From Chloroflexota bacterium (lineage in GTDB: Bacteria; Chloroflexota; Dehalococcoidia; Lucifugimonadales; Lucifugimonadaceae): a DNA stretch of 42,249 nucleotides. A model generated the notes under the pieces. That model had not been told where the DNA came from. It saw only the letters and a list, made by a program, of their open reading frames with translations, and did not search any database. Positions 1 to 8,033 of this stretch are shown one piece after another. The stretch covers positions 1 through 42,249 of the forward strand of contig PCAX01000029.1 of NCBI GenBank assembly GCA_002730795.1. Reading direction: 5' to 3'. The position numbers and the translations under genes were made by a program. Position 1 is the first letter of the stretch; each line of letters begins with the position of its first letter.

Positions 1-2
1 AC

Positions 3-2912
3 TATGGTGGTTCATGTAGTGCGGCAGCACAACAAGGGGTTACTACTACCTGGGGTGGTGGATCAGGTGATTCTCTAGTAGAATGTCAGCTCAGCACCCA
101 CCTTGTTACCCCAATTCAGGGAACCATAACTGGTTCTGATGACTTTGGCGTCGGTGACAAGATATCGATACGATTGAGTGATGAAGCCGATACGAAAGTA
201 AACGTTGGTGCAACAACTGACTTTAAGTTCTATAGTGCAAACACCACCAGTCAACTGGCTGGATTACAGGTTGATAGTATTACCTTTAATGGTGATGGTA
301 CCAACGACGTCATAATAGCCGTTTCAAGAATTGGTGCGGTGACTTTCGATGACGCAGAGACTACTCCAAACAGTCATGCTTACTCAGGACTTGTTGACAT
401 TACGTTCACTTCATCTGCCAGGAACACTGCTATAGCAACGATGCAGAGCGTTGTGGCTGCTACAGCCGTAACGATTCCTCTTGTTGAGACCGATTACAAC
501 ACCGGTCGATTCGAGGGTAATATTCGAGTGCGTCAGCATAATATAACTAATAACGTTGTAGCTGCGACCACTCTCTGGGACCTTGACGGTGGAGTTAACT
601 GTGCCACGCTGCTGGCAAACTGTATAGCGACCCTTACCACATCAGACAGCCAGTCGATGGTGGCTATAAATGGTCCTATTACTCTTAAGTACACAGATGC
701 CCTAGCGGCTTCAGGTTCAACAGATGTGGCTCGATCAGCTACTATGAACATCGATACTACGCTCCCGACTGCTGAGATTACAGCACCTGCGAACAAGGCT
801 GAGATTCAAACTCGAACGCCGTCGTTTGCTGGAACGTTAGCTGATACGGAATCTGGTATTGACGTCAGTACTTTTGAACTGCATGTTGATAAGACTGAAG
901 ATGACACAATACTAACTAATTACAAGGACGTTATAGGCAGTACGGGAACCGTGAAGGCTACCGCAAACAAGTCCAACATTAACGTCACAACTTGGGTAGA
1001 CGGTGTAACCAGTAAATCCTGGACATACAACTATCCAGACGCTCTGCCTACTGACCTAACTGCAGGTGTAACAGTTAATGACACTGTTGACTTCCAGGTT
1101 TTAGTCAGGGACATGGCTGGTAACGTTGGGTATTCTGACTCGGATACAGCGACTACAAACGTTGATGGTGTATTCGCGAAGTTTGCCCCACACTGGGTGA
1201 AGATAGACCAGGTTATACCTACTCTGTCTGCATCTGTTACCGGTTTCGAGTATGACACGGGCAATAAGATAGATAAGAAAAATTCAAAATCACTCAAGGT
1301 TACTTTTGATGGTAACGTTGACGCTGACACTGTAGCGGCGGCTGATTTCTCTGTAACACTGGATACCGGTGGAGCAAAGGTTCCGACGACGTCTGTAGTG
1401 AACAACGCCGATGTGTATCTCCTTCTTGAAGATACAATACCGTCGAATGACACTCCGAAAATAACCATAGTTGGATCTATTTCGGACAAGGCCGGTAACG
1501 TTACCGATTCTGGTAGTGTCACCGCCACCGATGGAGTTCCTCCGGTACTAACCGTAGCAACTAGTGGTGGTTCAGGTCTTGGAGCAGCTGGTGAAGCCAC
1601 TGGTCCAGAAACCTTGACTAACAATAAGATGACTATCACGATCACATCCGATGAATCTTTGAACGGTAACCCGTACGTATGGGTAACTGAACAGGGTTAT
1701 GATGGTGGTGTGAACACTGATGCTAACTTAAACAACTACACTGCAGGTGAGGGTGGTACGGCTGCGCTAGGTGGTGGAGGCGGTTCAGCCATAGCTACAG
1801 CTAAGGGTGGAAACGTTTACTCCATTGAAGTGGACAATACCAACTCTTCAACCACAAATACTGAATCCAGGAAGATGGCTATACGAGTTCTAGCTACTGA
1901 CCTTGCTTCTAACGAAACAACGGCCGGTGGTGACATAGCTACCAGCACTTACACGTACGTGCTGGACTCGAAGGTAGGAGACATTTACGCTTCTCCAACC
2001 ACGACGACAAAGGACATGCCTTACATTCAGTTCGCATACGCTGATTCAGTTCAGACAAGCCTTGAGGATCGTGAGACCACTGCTCTGACCATAACTACTG
2101 CAACAGTAGATGAAGGAGCTGATGGTGTTGGACTCGTGGACATTGCCGCCGATCTCCAAGCGAGTGCGGACGGTATAACATGGTTCTACAAGCCTGCTGA
2201 GGCACTGAGTGTCGGCAAGCATCTCTTCTCCGTAAAGGTAAAGGATGCCGCGGGTAACGAAGACACTGATACTTTGACGGTTACAAAATCTGACAGGACA
2301 GACTTTAAGATGAGACTGTACGCAGGTTGGAACCTCGTATCCGTGCCTACAGATCCTTCGACTCCCGCAGTTGCCTCTGTGTTCAGTAACACAGGTGTGA
2401 AACAGGTTATAGCTTACTCTGCCACGACTCCTAAGCAGCCATGGAGAATCGCTTCTCAGGCTGACGGAGTATGGACGAGTTCAACCACTCCAGCGCTTGA
2501 GAATATCTCAGCGGGAGCAGGTTACTGGGTAGAGTCTTCGGACTTTGAAGATCAGGTGATTACACTTTCCGGCCCAACTGGCGCTGGTGATGTACGACCT
2601 GCCCTGGTTACCATTCCTGCAGCTGCTGGTTGGAACCTAATCGGTGTTGTTGACCAAGACAAGGACCAGAGCCAGAAAGCTGACTTTGGTACAACTCTGA
2701 ACGTACTTACTTTAGGTAGTGCCACAGCACAGAATTGGAAGCTATACGTAACAGGTGTTTCGGCGAGCAAAGCCTACATATACAAGGCTGCTTCTTCGGA
2801 ATTCGACCTACTGGATATCACGGGCGCCTCAAGTCCCGTTACAATCGGTGATGGTGCGTGGATCTACGTGAGCCCACAGGCCGATGGTTCATTGCCTGAC
2901 ATAGTTCCATAA
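3..2912 (+). CDS. Large Ig-like-repeat surface protein with GWNLV C-terminal domain (5' partial)
   Basis: The frame is open from base 3, so the track's TTG start at 174 is only the first start-like codon and the gene begins outside the window. The visible ~969 residues hold several bacterial Ig-like or cadherin-like modules with recurring 'KAGNVTDSG', 'MAGNVGYSD' and 'DAAGNEDTD' strands, and a Big_5-like stretch (VTFDGNVDADTVAAADFSV). A C-terminal two-part domain of about 190 residues has paired 'AGWNLVSVP' and 'AGWNLIGV' motifs. There is no membrane helix or LPxTG at the C-terminus. Composition is Thr/Ser/Gly/Asp-rich and Cys-poor, typical of an exported cell-surface or S-layer-like protein. 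By eye the gene is GC-richer and prefers C-ending codons (aac, gac) compared with its neighbours, which fits high expression. A strong terminator follows. The surface role is inferred. Confidence 0.8.
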   Translation, partial: YGGSCSAAAQQGVTTTWGGGSGDSLVECQLSTHLVTPIQGTITGSDDFGVGDKISIRLSDEADTKVNVGATTDFKFYSANTTSQLAGLQVDSITFNGDGTNDVIIAVSRIGAVTFDDAETTPNSHAYSGLVDITFTSSARNTAIATMQSVVAATAVTIPLVETDYNTGRFEGNIRVRQHNITNNVVAATTLWDLDGGVNCATLLANCIATLTTSDSQSMVAINGPITLKYTDALAASGSTDVARSATMNIDTTLPTAEITAPANKAEIQTRTPSFAGTLADTESGIDVSTFELHVDKTEDDTILTNYKDVIGSTGTVKATANKSNINVTTWVDGVTSKSWTYNYPDALPTDLTAGVTVNDTVDFQVLVRDMAGNVGYSDSDTATTNVDGVFAKFAPHWVKIDQVIPTLSASVTGFEYDTGNKIDKKNSKSLKVTFDGNVDADTVAAADFSVTLDTGGAKVPTTSVVNNADVYLLLEDTIPSNDTPKITIVGSISDKAGNVTDSGSVTATDGVPPVLTVATSGGSGLGAAGEATGPETLTNNKMTITITSDESLNGNPYVWVTEQGYDGGVNTDANLNNYTAGEGGTAALGGGGGSAIATAKGGNVYSIEVDNTNSSTTNTESRKMAIRVLATDLASNETTAGGDIATSTYTYVLDSKVGDIYASPTTTTKDMPYIQFAYADSVQTSLEDRETTALTITTATVDEGADGVGLVDIAADLQASADGITWFYKPAEALSVGKHLFSVKVKDAAGNEDTDTLTVTKSDRTDFKMRLYAGWNLVSVPTDPSTPAVASVFSNTGVKQVIAYSATTPKQPWRIASQADGVWTSSTTPALENISAGAGYWVESSDFEDQVITLSGPTGAGDVRPALVTIPAAAGWNLIGVVDQDKDQSQKADFGTTLNVLTLGSATAQNWKLYVTGVSASKAYIYKAASSEFDLLDITGASSPVTIGDGAWIYVSPQADGSLPDIVP

Positions 2913-2946
2913 AGGATAGCTAAACAGGTAAATTGGAAGATTTACG

Positions 2947-2980
2947 AAAGGGGACACTTCCGCAAGGAAGGGTCCCCTTT
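2947..2980 (+). terminator. Rho-independent terminator after the surface protein gene
   Basis: A long GC-rich hairpin lies 34 bases after the stop codon. AAAGGGGAC pairs with GTCCCCTTT, and an inner CTTCC/GGAAG stem (one mismatch between the two stems) closes a GCAA tetraloop. The 3' arm ends in TTT followed by CTGCTTT, so the U-tract is short. It is the strongest terminator visible in the window, consistent with a highly transcribed gene upstream. Confidence 0.85.
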
Positions 2981-3042
2981 CTGCTTTCACGGACAATCAG
3001 TAGTTATTGCGAAACTTGTAGGAAACTTACGGTGCGGTTTGT

Positions 3043-3074
3043 TTATATATAAGTGATAATCTAGTTATATATAA
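3043..3074. promoter_or_regulatory. Two copies of the palindrome TTATATATAA upstream of the anchored protein gene
   Basis: The 10-base self-complementary sequence TTATATATAA occurs at 3043-3052 and again at 3065-3074, with starts 22 bases apart (about two helical turns). It lies 32 bases upstream of the next gene. It may be a paired operator or a duplicated -10-like promoter element. The AT-rich composition of the region makes chance similarity possible. Confidence 0.3.
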
Positions 3075-3105
3075 TTTCAAAAACATATTTAAAATCAATA
3101 ATGTG

Positions 3106-4236
3106 ATGAAAAAAGCAATCAGTTTTTATATTCTTATAATTTGTGTCGTGTCAGCAATAATAGCTGTATCAACTTCCATTACGGTGCAAGGAGCAGAAGT
3201 TCCTCAAATTACTTCGCTGATATTTTACGGAGGAGTTGAAATATCCAACGGAGACTCTGCCGATGGGTACAAGCTTACGGCGAAAATAGGAGACTATGAA
3301 ACGCAGCCTGTTATTGTTGGTGCTGATGGTCCTAGTGATAGATACTATGGACTTCTTGTTAACCCTCCGCAAGGCACGCACGTAGGTGACACAATTGAAT
3401 TTTGGCTTGAGGGTCAAATAGTTGCGGGCGAAACTGAAGTGTTCCTATATGAGAATCCTGATGGGTCGTATGATACTAATTGGGCACTTCCGCAACAAAG
3501 AGAATTCGACTTGTCTTTTTCGAATAAACCTGTAGCTACAGCCACTCCTACAGCTACTCCAACACTTACGCCTACTCCAACGGCAACCCCCGTTATTTTG
3601 AAACCGTCGTTCTACGAAGGGCGTGCTATAGCCCAATCTCAACCCGTTAATGATGGAATAGAAATTTACGCTAAAGTAGGTGATTATGTTTCCGACCCGG
3701 CAATTGTTCTGGACGGAAACTACTTTCTTACTGTGGACCCCGTAGATGAAAAATATTTTGAACTTAAAGTGGAATTCTACATTGCCAACATAAAAGCAAT
3801 TCAATCGGAGCCTTTTGCGTCCGATATTTACAGATCTGATTTTTTGTTAGTATTTCCCAGTGTCCCAGCATCAACTCCTGTCCCTACTAACACGCCAACA
3901 CCTTCGCCAGTTCCTACTGTAGCCCCAACGGCTACGCTGGTACCTACGAAAGTTCCACCGACATCTACTCCAACTGCTGAGCCTGATAGGACTCCCACTC
4001 CGACGGTAATCCCCACGATGACCGTGACACCAACAACAACCCCTACACCTGTTGTAGATTTGGCGGCAACTATAGTAGCTCAAAATAAAAAAATGGCTGA
4101 CATGGAAGAAACGGGTGGATTTTGTAGTGCCAATAGTGATGGTACAGCGAGTCTCGGTATGATTGGCTTGTTGTTTATCCCGTTGCTGTTAATCGGTCGT
4201 AATAAAATGGGTTATTGGTTGAGGAAGAATTCGTAA
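3106..4236 (+). CDS. Secreted two-domain protein with Pro/Thr linkers and Cys-type C-terminal anchor
   Basis: I do not recognise a named family. The protein starts with a signal peptide (KK, then a hydrophobic stretch, cleavage likely near VQG-AE). Two related globular domains follow: 'LIFYGGVEI...AKIGDYETQPVIV' and 'PSFYEGRAI...AKVGDYVSDPAIV'. They are separated and followed by Pro/Thr linkers (TATPTLTPTPTATP; a longer one of about 80 residues). The C-terminus reads ETGGFCS, a spacer, one membrane helix (IGLLFIPLLLIG) and a basic tail. The Cys lies 36 residues from the end. This matches the general layout of C-terminal sorting signals and resembles the end of the HEITH peptidase at 22561. 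The track starts at GTG 3103; I prefer ATG 3106, which gives the same protein minus one Met. No clear Shine-Dalgarno is seen. Confidence 0.75.
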   Translation: MKKAISFYILIICVVSAIIAVSTSITVQGAEVPQITSLIFYGGVEISNGDSADGYKLTAKIGDYETQPVIVGADGPSDRYYGLLVNPPQGTHVGDTIEFWLEGQIVAGETEVFLYENPDGSYDTNWALPQQREFDLSFSNKPVATATPTATPTLTPTPTATPVILKPSFYEGRAIAQSQPVNDGIEIYAKVGDYVSDPAIVLDGNYFLTVDPVDEKYFELKVEFYIANIKAIQSEPFASDIYRSDFLLVFPSVPASTPVPTNTPTPSPVPTVAPTATLVPTKVPPTSTPTAEPDRTPTPTVIPTMTVTPTTTPTPVVDLAATIVAQNKKMADMEETGGFCSANSDGTASLGMIGLLFIPLLLIGRNKMGYWLRKNS

Positions 4237-4284
4237 GATATAGTGGAAGTGAAGGGGATGCGTTAATTGGGCCGTCGGACAGTG

Positions 4285-4899
4285 TTAGTTACTTTTATCC
4301 AGTAAAATTATTTGCCTAGACTCTGGTAGATTACTGCGAGTAAAGGTTATTTTCCCCGTACTGGCATTTTCTTGTGAACCTAATTCTGAAGCTAGGTTCT
4401 CTAAAATGTTCTGGTTATTACCCGATTCCTGATATTTCGATAAAATTATAACTTTTGGTTCTATTTCTCTTATGATAAATAGGATATTGTCACTATCAAT
4501 TAATTGTTCACTAGGTGAAATAATTAATATGTCGACCGTACCAATTTCTTTTATGGTTAAGTCATCAAATGTTGAAGAAGGCCAACCAAAAAAAGCTGTC
4601 TGTAATCCGTCAGTATCTACGTTAAAAAATGTATTAATAGATTTAGTTGACGAATCTAATGTTTTTCCGGCTGTAGGTATACCCTTAACACTAACGCCAC
4701 CTGCTTCATATTCTCCTGGACCCGTCAATATACTGTAATCGTCGGGTTGGATGATTTTTCCAGATTCATTACTGTATAGGCATATAAGATTGTGAGCCTT
4801 CACGTTTTCATCGATGATCTGTTTTGAAGGTTCAGTTAAAAGAGTAGATTTTTTTGATTCTATTATGAACGTTGAATCGCCCAGCCATCTGATATCCAT
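4285..4899 (-). CDS. MBL-fold (UlaG-like) protein with lost metal site
   Basis: This 204-residue protein follows the layout of the UlaG-like metallo-beta-lactamase fold family: an N-terminal 'IRWLGDSTFIIES', a central 'YSILTGPGEYEAGGVSVKGI' and a C-terminal 'EPKVIILSKY'. Active relatives carry HxHxDH after the second strand, then a His in 'HLGD' and a late His. Here these positions read LYSNESGK, FFGW and LSKY, so essentially every zinc ligand is gone. It is therefore probably a non-catalytic or repurposed member. A good AGGGGG Shine-Dalgarno precedes the ATG. It is convergent with the anchored protein gene and divergent from dnaJ. The family call is fairly secure; the function is unknown. 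Confidence 0.7.
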   Translation of the reverse strand: MDIRWLGDSTFIIESKKSTLLTEPSKQIIDENVKAHNLICLYSNESGKIIQPDDYSILTGPGEYEAGGVSVKGIPTAGKTLDSSTKSINTFFNVDTDGLQTAFFGWPSSTFDDLTIKEIGTVDILIISPSEQLIDSDNILFIIREIEPKVIILSKYQESGNNQNILENLASELGSQENASTGKITFTRSNLPESRQIILLDKSN

Positions 4900-5270
4900 T
4901 ATTCCCCCTTAAATACCCTAGCCTGCTTGTTTATATGGTTACTATTTTACTTTATCAATTCCCGTAAAAATATGAACTGTTGACTGTGTTAATATGGGGA
5001 CAATTATTGTACTTGTAATAAAAAAAGTGTTTTTGATTTAATCGTAATTGAGAACTAAAGGACGATTTATAAAAATATCTATGATTGTAATAATGTCACC
5101 TTGCAATATTAATATAGATGTTGATCGTGTTATTGAAAATAAATATATTAGAGCAACTAAAGATGTATACGTTATTCAGTACTTTAATATTTAACCCTAA
5201 AATTTAATATAATAATAAGCAGATATTTAAATTTGACAGTATTTTGGATAACTAAACTTAAACGAACTAA
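4900..5270. other. AT-rich intergenic region upstream of dnaJ
   Basis: This 371-base divergent intergenic region is very AT-rich. I see a consensus -35-like TTGACA at 5233-5238 but no convincing -10 at the right spacing. There is no CIRCE element (TTAGCACTC-N9-GAGTGCTAA), the usual HrcA operator of heat-shock genes. A 37-codon ORF at 5081-5194 has no ribosome binding site and is not supported. Confidence 0.5.
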
Positions 5271-6383
5271 ATGACTACGGAAAAAAGAGATTACTACGAC
5301 ATATTGGGCCTCGATCGTAATTCGACGCAGGAAGATATAAAAAAAGCTTTTCGTAAGCATGCATTAAAATATCATCCCGACAGGAACAAAGAAAAAGATG
5401 CCCCAGAAAAATTTAAGGAAATTAATGAGGCATATCAGGTATTAAGTGATCCCGAAAAAAGGTCAATATACGACCAATATGGTCACGCGGGAATCAGCAG
5501 TAATTTTGAAGGTTTTGAAGGTTTTGGGGGTTTCGGAGATATTTTTGATGCCTTTTTTGGTGGATCATCTTCTGATAGTAGATCATCAAAAGGTAGAGAC
5601 CTTGAATTTGTTGTTAGTATTTCATTTGAGGAAGCTGCATTTGGAACCGAAAAAGAATTGGATATAAAGCGTAGAGAGAAATGTTCAGTTTGCAAAGGGG
5701 CAAGAGCAGAACCGGGCACCGAAATAACATCCTGCACAAGTTGTTCTGGTACAGGTCAGGTAACACGAGCTCAGAGAACAGTTTTTGGGCAGTTTCAGCA
5801 AATTACTACCTGTTCAACATGCAACGGAATTGGGCGGACTGTTGCATCGCCTTGTAAACACTGTGTAGGGAAAGGAACAGAATCTGTAAATAGACGAATA
5901 AAAATTCCTATACCCGCTGGTATCGACAATGGTTCTAGGATTCGTATGGAGTCGGAAGGCGAACCTGGATCAAATGGAGGATCCATAGGAGATTTGTACC
6001 TCTTGATTAAAGTTCTAAAACACCAATTTTTTGAACGTGAACGCAATGATGTTTTAATTAGTCTGGATGTCAATATTGTTACCGCAGCTTTAGGAGGTAC
6101 AGTGATCGTGCCTACTTTAGATGGCGAATATGATCTTGAAATCCCGCAGGGTTCTCAATCTGGGAGAATGATAAGATTGAAATCTTATGGCGTACCTTAC
6201 TTGGGAAGAAAAGGAAAAAGGGGGGACCAGATTATCACTTTATATATTATGACGCCTACAAAGTTGAATATGGAACAAAAGAAAATCCTTAAAGATTTTG
6301 GTGATGAATTAGGAATTGAGGGAGTCAACGATATTGATAATGACATTATTGACCGTATGAAGGGGGCTTTTAAGGGTCGCTGA
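5271..6383 (+). CDS. dnaJ: Chaperone protein DnaJ
   Basis: DnaJ stimulates DnaK ATPase activity and delivers unfolded clients. The 370 residues show the full type I layout: a J domain (about 6-70) with the HPD motif in YHPDRNK, a Gly/Phe-rich linker ([18 protein letters not shown]), a zinc-binding region with four Cys pairs ([32 protein letters not shown]), and the C-terminal peptide-binding domains. All eight Cys are present; the first repeat has Arg where Gly is usual (CxxCxGxG). No Shine-Dalgarno is evident before the ATG. The gene is followed by prmA and rsmE, the usual tail of a hrcA-grpE-dnaK-dnaJ-prmA-rsmE operon, but dnaK and grpE are not upstream here. Confidence 0.96.
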   Translation: MTTEKRDYYDILGLDRNSTQEDIKKAFRKHALKYHPDRNKEKDAPEKFKEINEAYQVLSDPEKRSIYDQYGHAGISSNFEGFEGFGGFGDIFDAFFGGSSSDSRSSKGRDLEFVVSISFEEAAFGTEKELDIKRREKCSVCKGARAEPGTEITSCTSCSGTGQVTRAQRTVFGQFQQITTCSTCNGIGRTVASPCKHCVGKGTESVNRRIKIPIPAGIDNGSRIRMESEGEPGSNGGSIGDLYLLIKVLKHQFFERERNDVLISLDVNIVTAALGGTVIVPTLDGEYDLEIPQGSQSGRMIRLKSYGVPYLGRKGKRGDQIITLYIMTPTKLNMEQKKILKDFGDELGIEGVNDIDNDIIDRMKGAFKGR

Positions 6384-6400
6384 TTGGCTTTTATTTGCGA

Positions 6401-7294
6401 ATGAAAAATCACTGGATCGAGATTTCTGTCGATACCCCCCGTGAATATGTGGAGCCCGTGTACCATCTTTTTTATAAGTATAGTGGGGGAAAAGTCGCGA
6501 TTTTGGAATCAGGCGGATTTAATCCTGATGAAAAAGATGAAGTACCGGTGGTTAGTCATGTAAAAGTTATGGCTTGGTTGTTGGTAGGAAATTCAACAGA
6601 AAATGAAATCGGTTTAATAGAGATAGGTATTAGATTGATTGGGCACTTGTGTGATATAGGTCATATGAAACAACGAAATGTGTCTAACGAAGATTGGATG
6701 CACCAAGAATTTCCACCAATTAAGATTGGCAACCGACTTCTAATTACCTCTTCTAATATGAATGAGAGAGAATCCGATAGGGTGATAATTCCTCTAACAC
6801 CTGGATTGGCGTTCGGAACTGGCTATCATCCGACTACTCGAATGTGTTTAGAAGCTATTGAAGCCGAAATAAAATCTTTTGATAAGATTTTGGATGTCGG
6901 TTGTGGTTCAGGAATATTATCAATAGCAGCCTTGATGTTGGGAGCATCACATGTTACTTGTTTAGATGTGGATGAAGATTCGGTCAAATCAACACGTAAT
7001 AATATGGAGTATGCGGGGATCTCTGGAAAATTTGAAATTATTAAAGGTACATTACCTAATAAAAACGTACCAATTGGTAAATACAATATTACTGTAGCTA
7101 ATATTTCTGCGAGTGTTGTGATGTCAATGGCTAGGATACTTATTGAGACAATAACTGATAAAGGGGTACTTTTTGTTTCAGGTATACTCGATGAAAAATT
7201 TGAAGATGTTATTGTTTCGTTCGAAAAATATGGGAAAGTAGCCGATTCTAAACGAATTGACGATTGGAATCTACTAACAATAGTTCATTCATGA
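6401..7294 (+). CDS. prmA: Ribosomal protein L11 methyltransferase PrmA
   Basis: PrmA trimethylates ribosomal protein L11 using S-adenosylmethionine. The protein has the N-terminal L11-recognition domain (KNHWIEISVDTP...), the family signature LTPGLAFGTGYHPTTRMCL, the SAM-binding motif DVGCGSGILSIAA, the acidic ribose-binding strand CLDVDEDSV, and the catalytic-region 'VANIS' (N-I motif). The track begins at TTG 6395; the ATG two codons later at 6401 starts the conserved region directly and is preferred. It lies 17 bases after dnaJ and overlaps rsmE by the 4-base ATGA junction, which indicates translational coupling. Confidence 0.93.
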   Translation: MKNHWIEISVDTPREYVEPVYHLFYKYSGGKVAILESGGFNPDEKDEVPVVSHVKVMAWLLVGNSTENEIGLIEIGIRLIGHLCDIGHMKQRNVSNEDWMHQEFPPIKIGNRLLITSSNMNERESDRVIIPLTPGLAFGTGYHPTTRMCLEAIEAEIKSFDKILDVGCGSGILSIAALMLGASHVTCLDVDEDSVKSTRNNMEYAGISGKFEIIKGTLPNKNVPIGKYNITVANISASVVMSMARILIETITDKGVLFVSGILDEKFEDVIVSFEKYGKVADSKRIDDWNLLTIVHS

Positions 7295-8016
7295 AAATGC
7301 AAAGATTCTATACCGTTAATCAACTGTGCGAAAAAAAGAAGGTCCACTTTTCCACTGAACAGTCCAGACAAATATCGCGAGTATTAAGGATGGATAAAGG
7401 CCAAGAATTGTTATTGTTTAATGGTGATGGTACTGAATGGATCGCGGAAATTATTGACATTAGTTATACGTCCGTATCGGCAATGGTAAAGAAGTTTAAT
7501 AGGGAACAAATTCGCGGTCCAGATTTTTGTTTAGCAATAGGATTATGCAATATTGAACGTTTTGAAATAGCCATCGAAAAATGTACAGAACTAGGTGCTA
7601 ATAAATTCATACCTATGATTACAGAAAGAGTTCAGGGTTCATCAAAATTATCACTTTCTGAAAGAAGAATTAATCGATGGAGGAAAATAGCTATAGAAGC
7701 TTCCGAACAATCTGGTCGTTTAACCATTCCGGTTATATCAGAACTAAAAAAAGTCATTGATCTTGTTGGGTCGTGTTCAGATTGGGAGCAATTTTTTATG
7801 GATGAGTCCCAGAATTTTAATGGATTGGATGAATTTGGTGGAGATTTCACCTACCCTTTAATCGTTTATATAGGACCTCCCGGTGGATTTACTACACATG
7901 AGCTACAATTTTTTTTAAATAACGGTGTAAAAGAACTTTCGTTGGGTCCCAGAACTCTTAGGACAGAAACAGCCGCAATCTCAGTTTCAACACTATTAAA
8001 TCAGGCTTTTAAGTAA
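7291..8016 (+). CDS. rsmE: 16S rRNA (uracil-1498-N3)-methyltransferase RsmE
   Basis: RsmE makes m3U1498 in 16S rRNA. The protein has an N-terminal PUA-like part (MQRFYTV...QISRVLRMDKGQELLLFNGDG), the family stretch 'IEKCTELGANKFIPMITER', 'RWRKIAIEASEQSGR', and the SPOUT trefoil-knot motifs 'IGPPGGFTTHEL' and 'LGPRTLRTETAAI'. The track start at TTG 7264 lies well inside prmA. The ATG at 7291 overlaps the prmA stop codon as ATGA and begins the conserved sequence, so I use it. The gene is convergent with gpsA, with 6 bases between the stops. Confidence 0.93.
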   Translation: MKMQRFYTVNQLCEKKKVHFSTEQSRQISRVLRMDKGQELLLFNGDGTEWIAEIIDISYTSVSAMVKKFNREQIRGPDFCLAIGLCNIERFEIAIEKCTELGANKFIPMITERVQGSSKLSLSERRINRWRKIAIEASEQSGRLTIPVISELKKVIDLVGSCSDWEQFFMDESQNFNGLDEFGGDFTYPLIVYIGPPGGFTTHELQFFLNNGVKELSLGPRTLRTETAAISVSTLLNQAFK

Positions 8017-8033
8017 AAGAATTTACAATTCTT
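8017..8033. terminator. Weak inverted repeat at the rsmE/gpsA convergent junction
   Basis: AAGAATT and AATTCTT form a 7-base stem with a TAC loop, lying across the 6-base gap and into the 3' end of gpsA. It is AT-rich and has no long U-tract, so a bidirectional terminator role is only possible. Confidence 0.25.

Noticed and set aside
533-2770. Minus-strand ORFs inside the surface protein gene (87, 204, 68 and 72 residues)
   Set aside because: They are shadows of the plus-strand frame, with low-complexity Val/Ser/Ala composition and no recognisable domain.
3530-4080. Short-period repeats (cca-act-cct-like) that could suggest a CRISPR or minisatellite
   Set aside because: They encode in-frame Pro/Thr linkers of a secreted protein; the units are irregular and have no spacer structure.
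5081-5194. 37-codon ORF upstream of dnaJ
   Set aside because: It has no ribosome binding site, an AT-driven composition and no domain or membrane pattern.
5446-5667. 73-residue plus-strand ORF inside dnaJ
   Set aside because: It lies entirely within the dnaJ frame, whose motifs are complete; it is an out-of-frame shadow.
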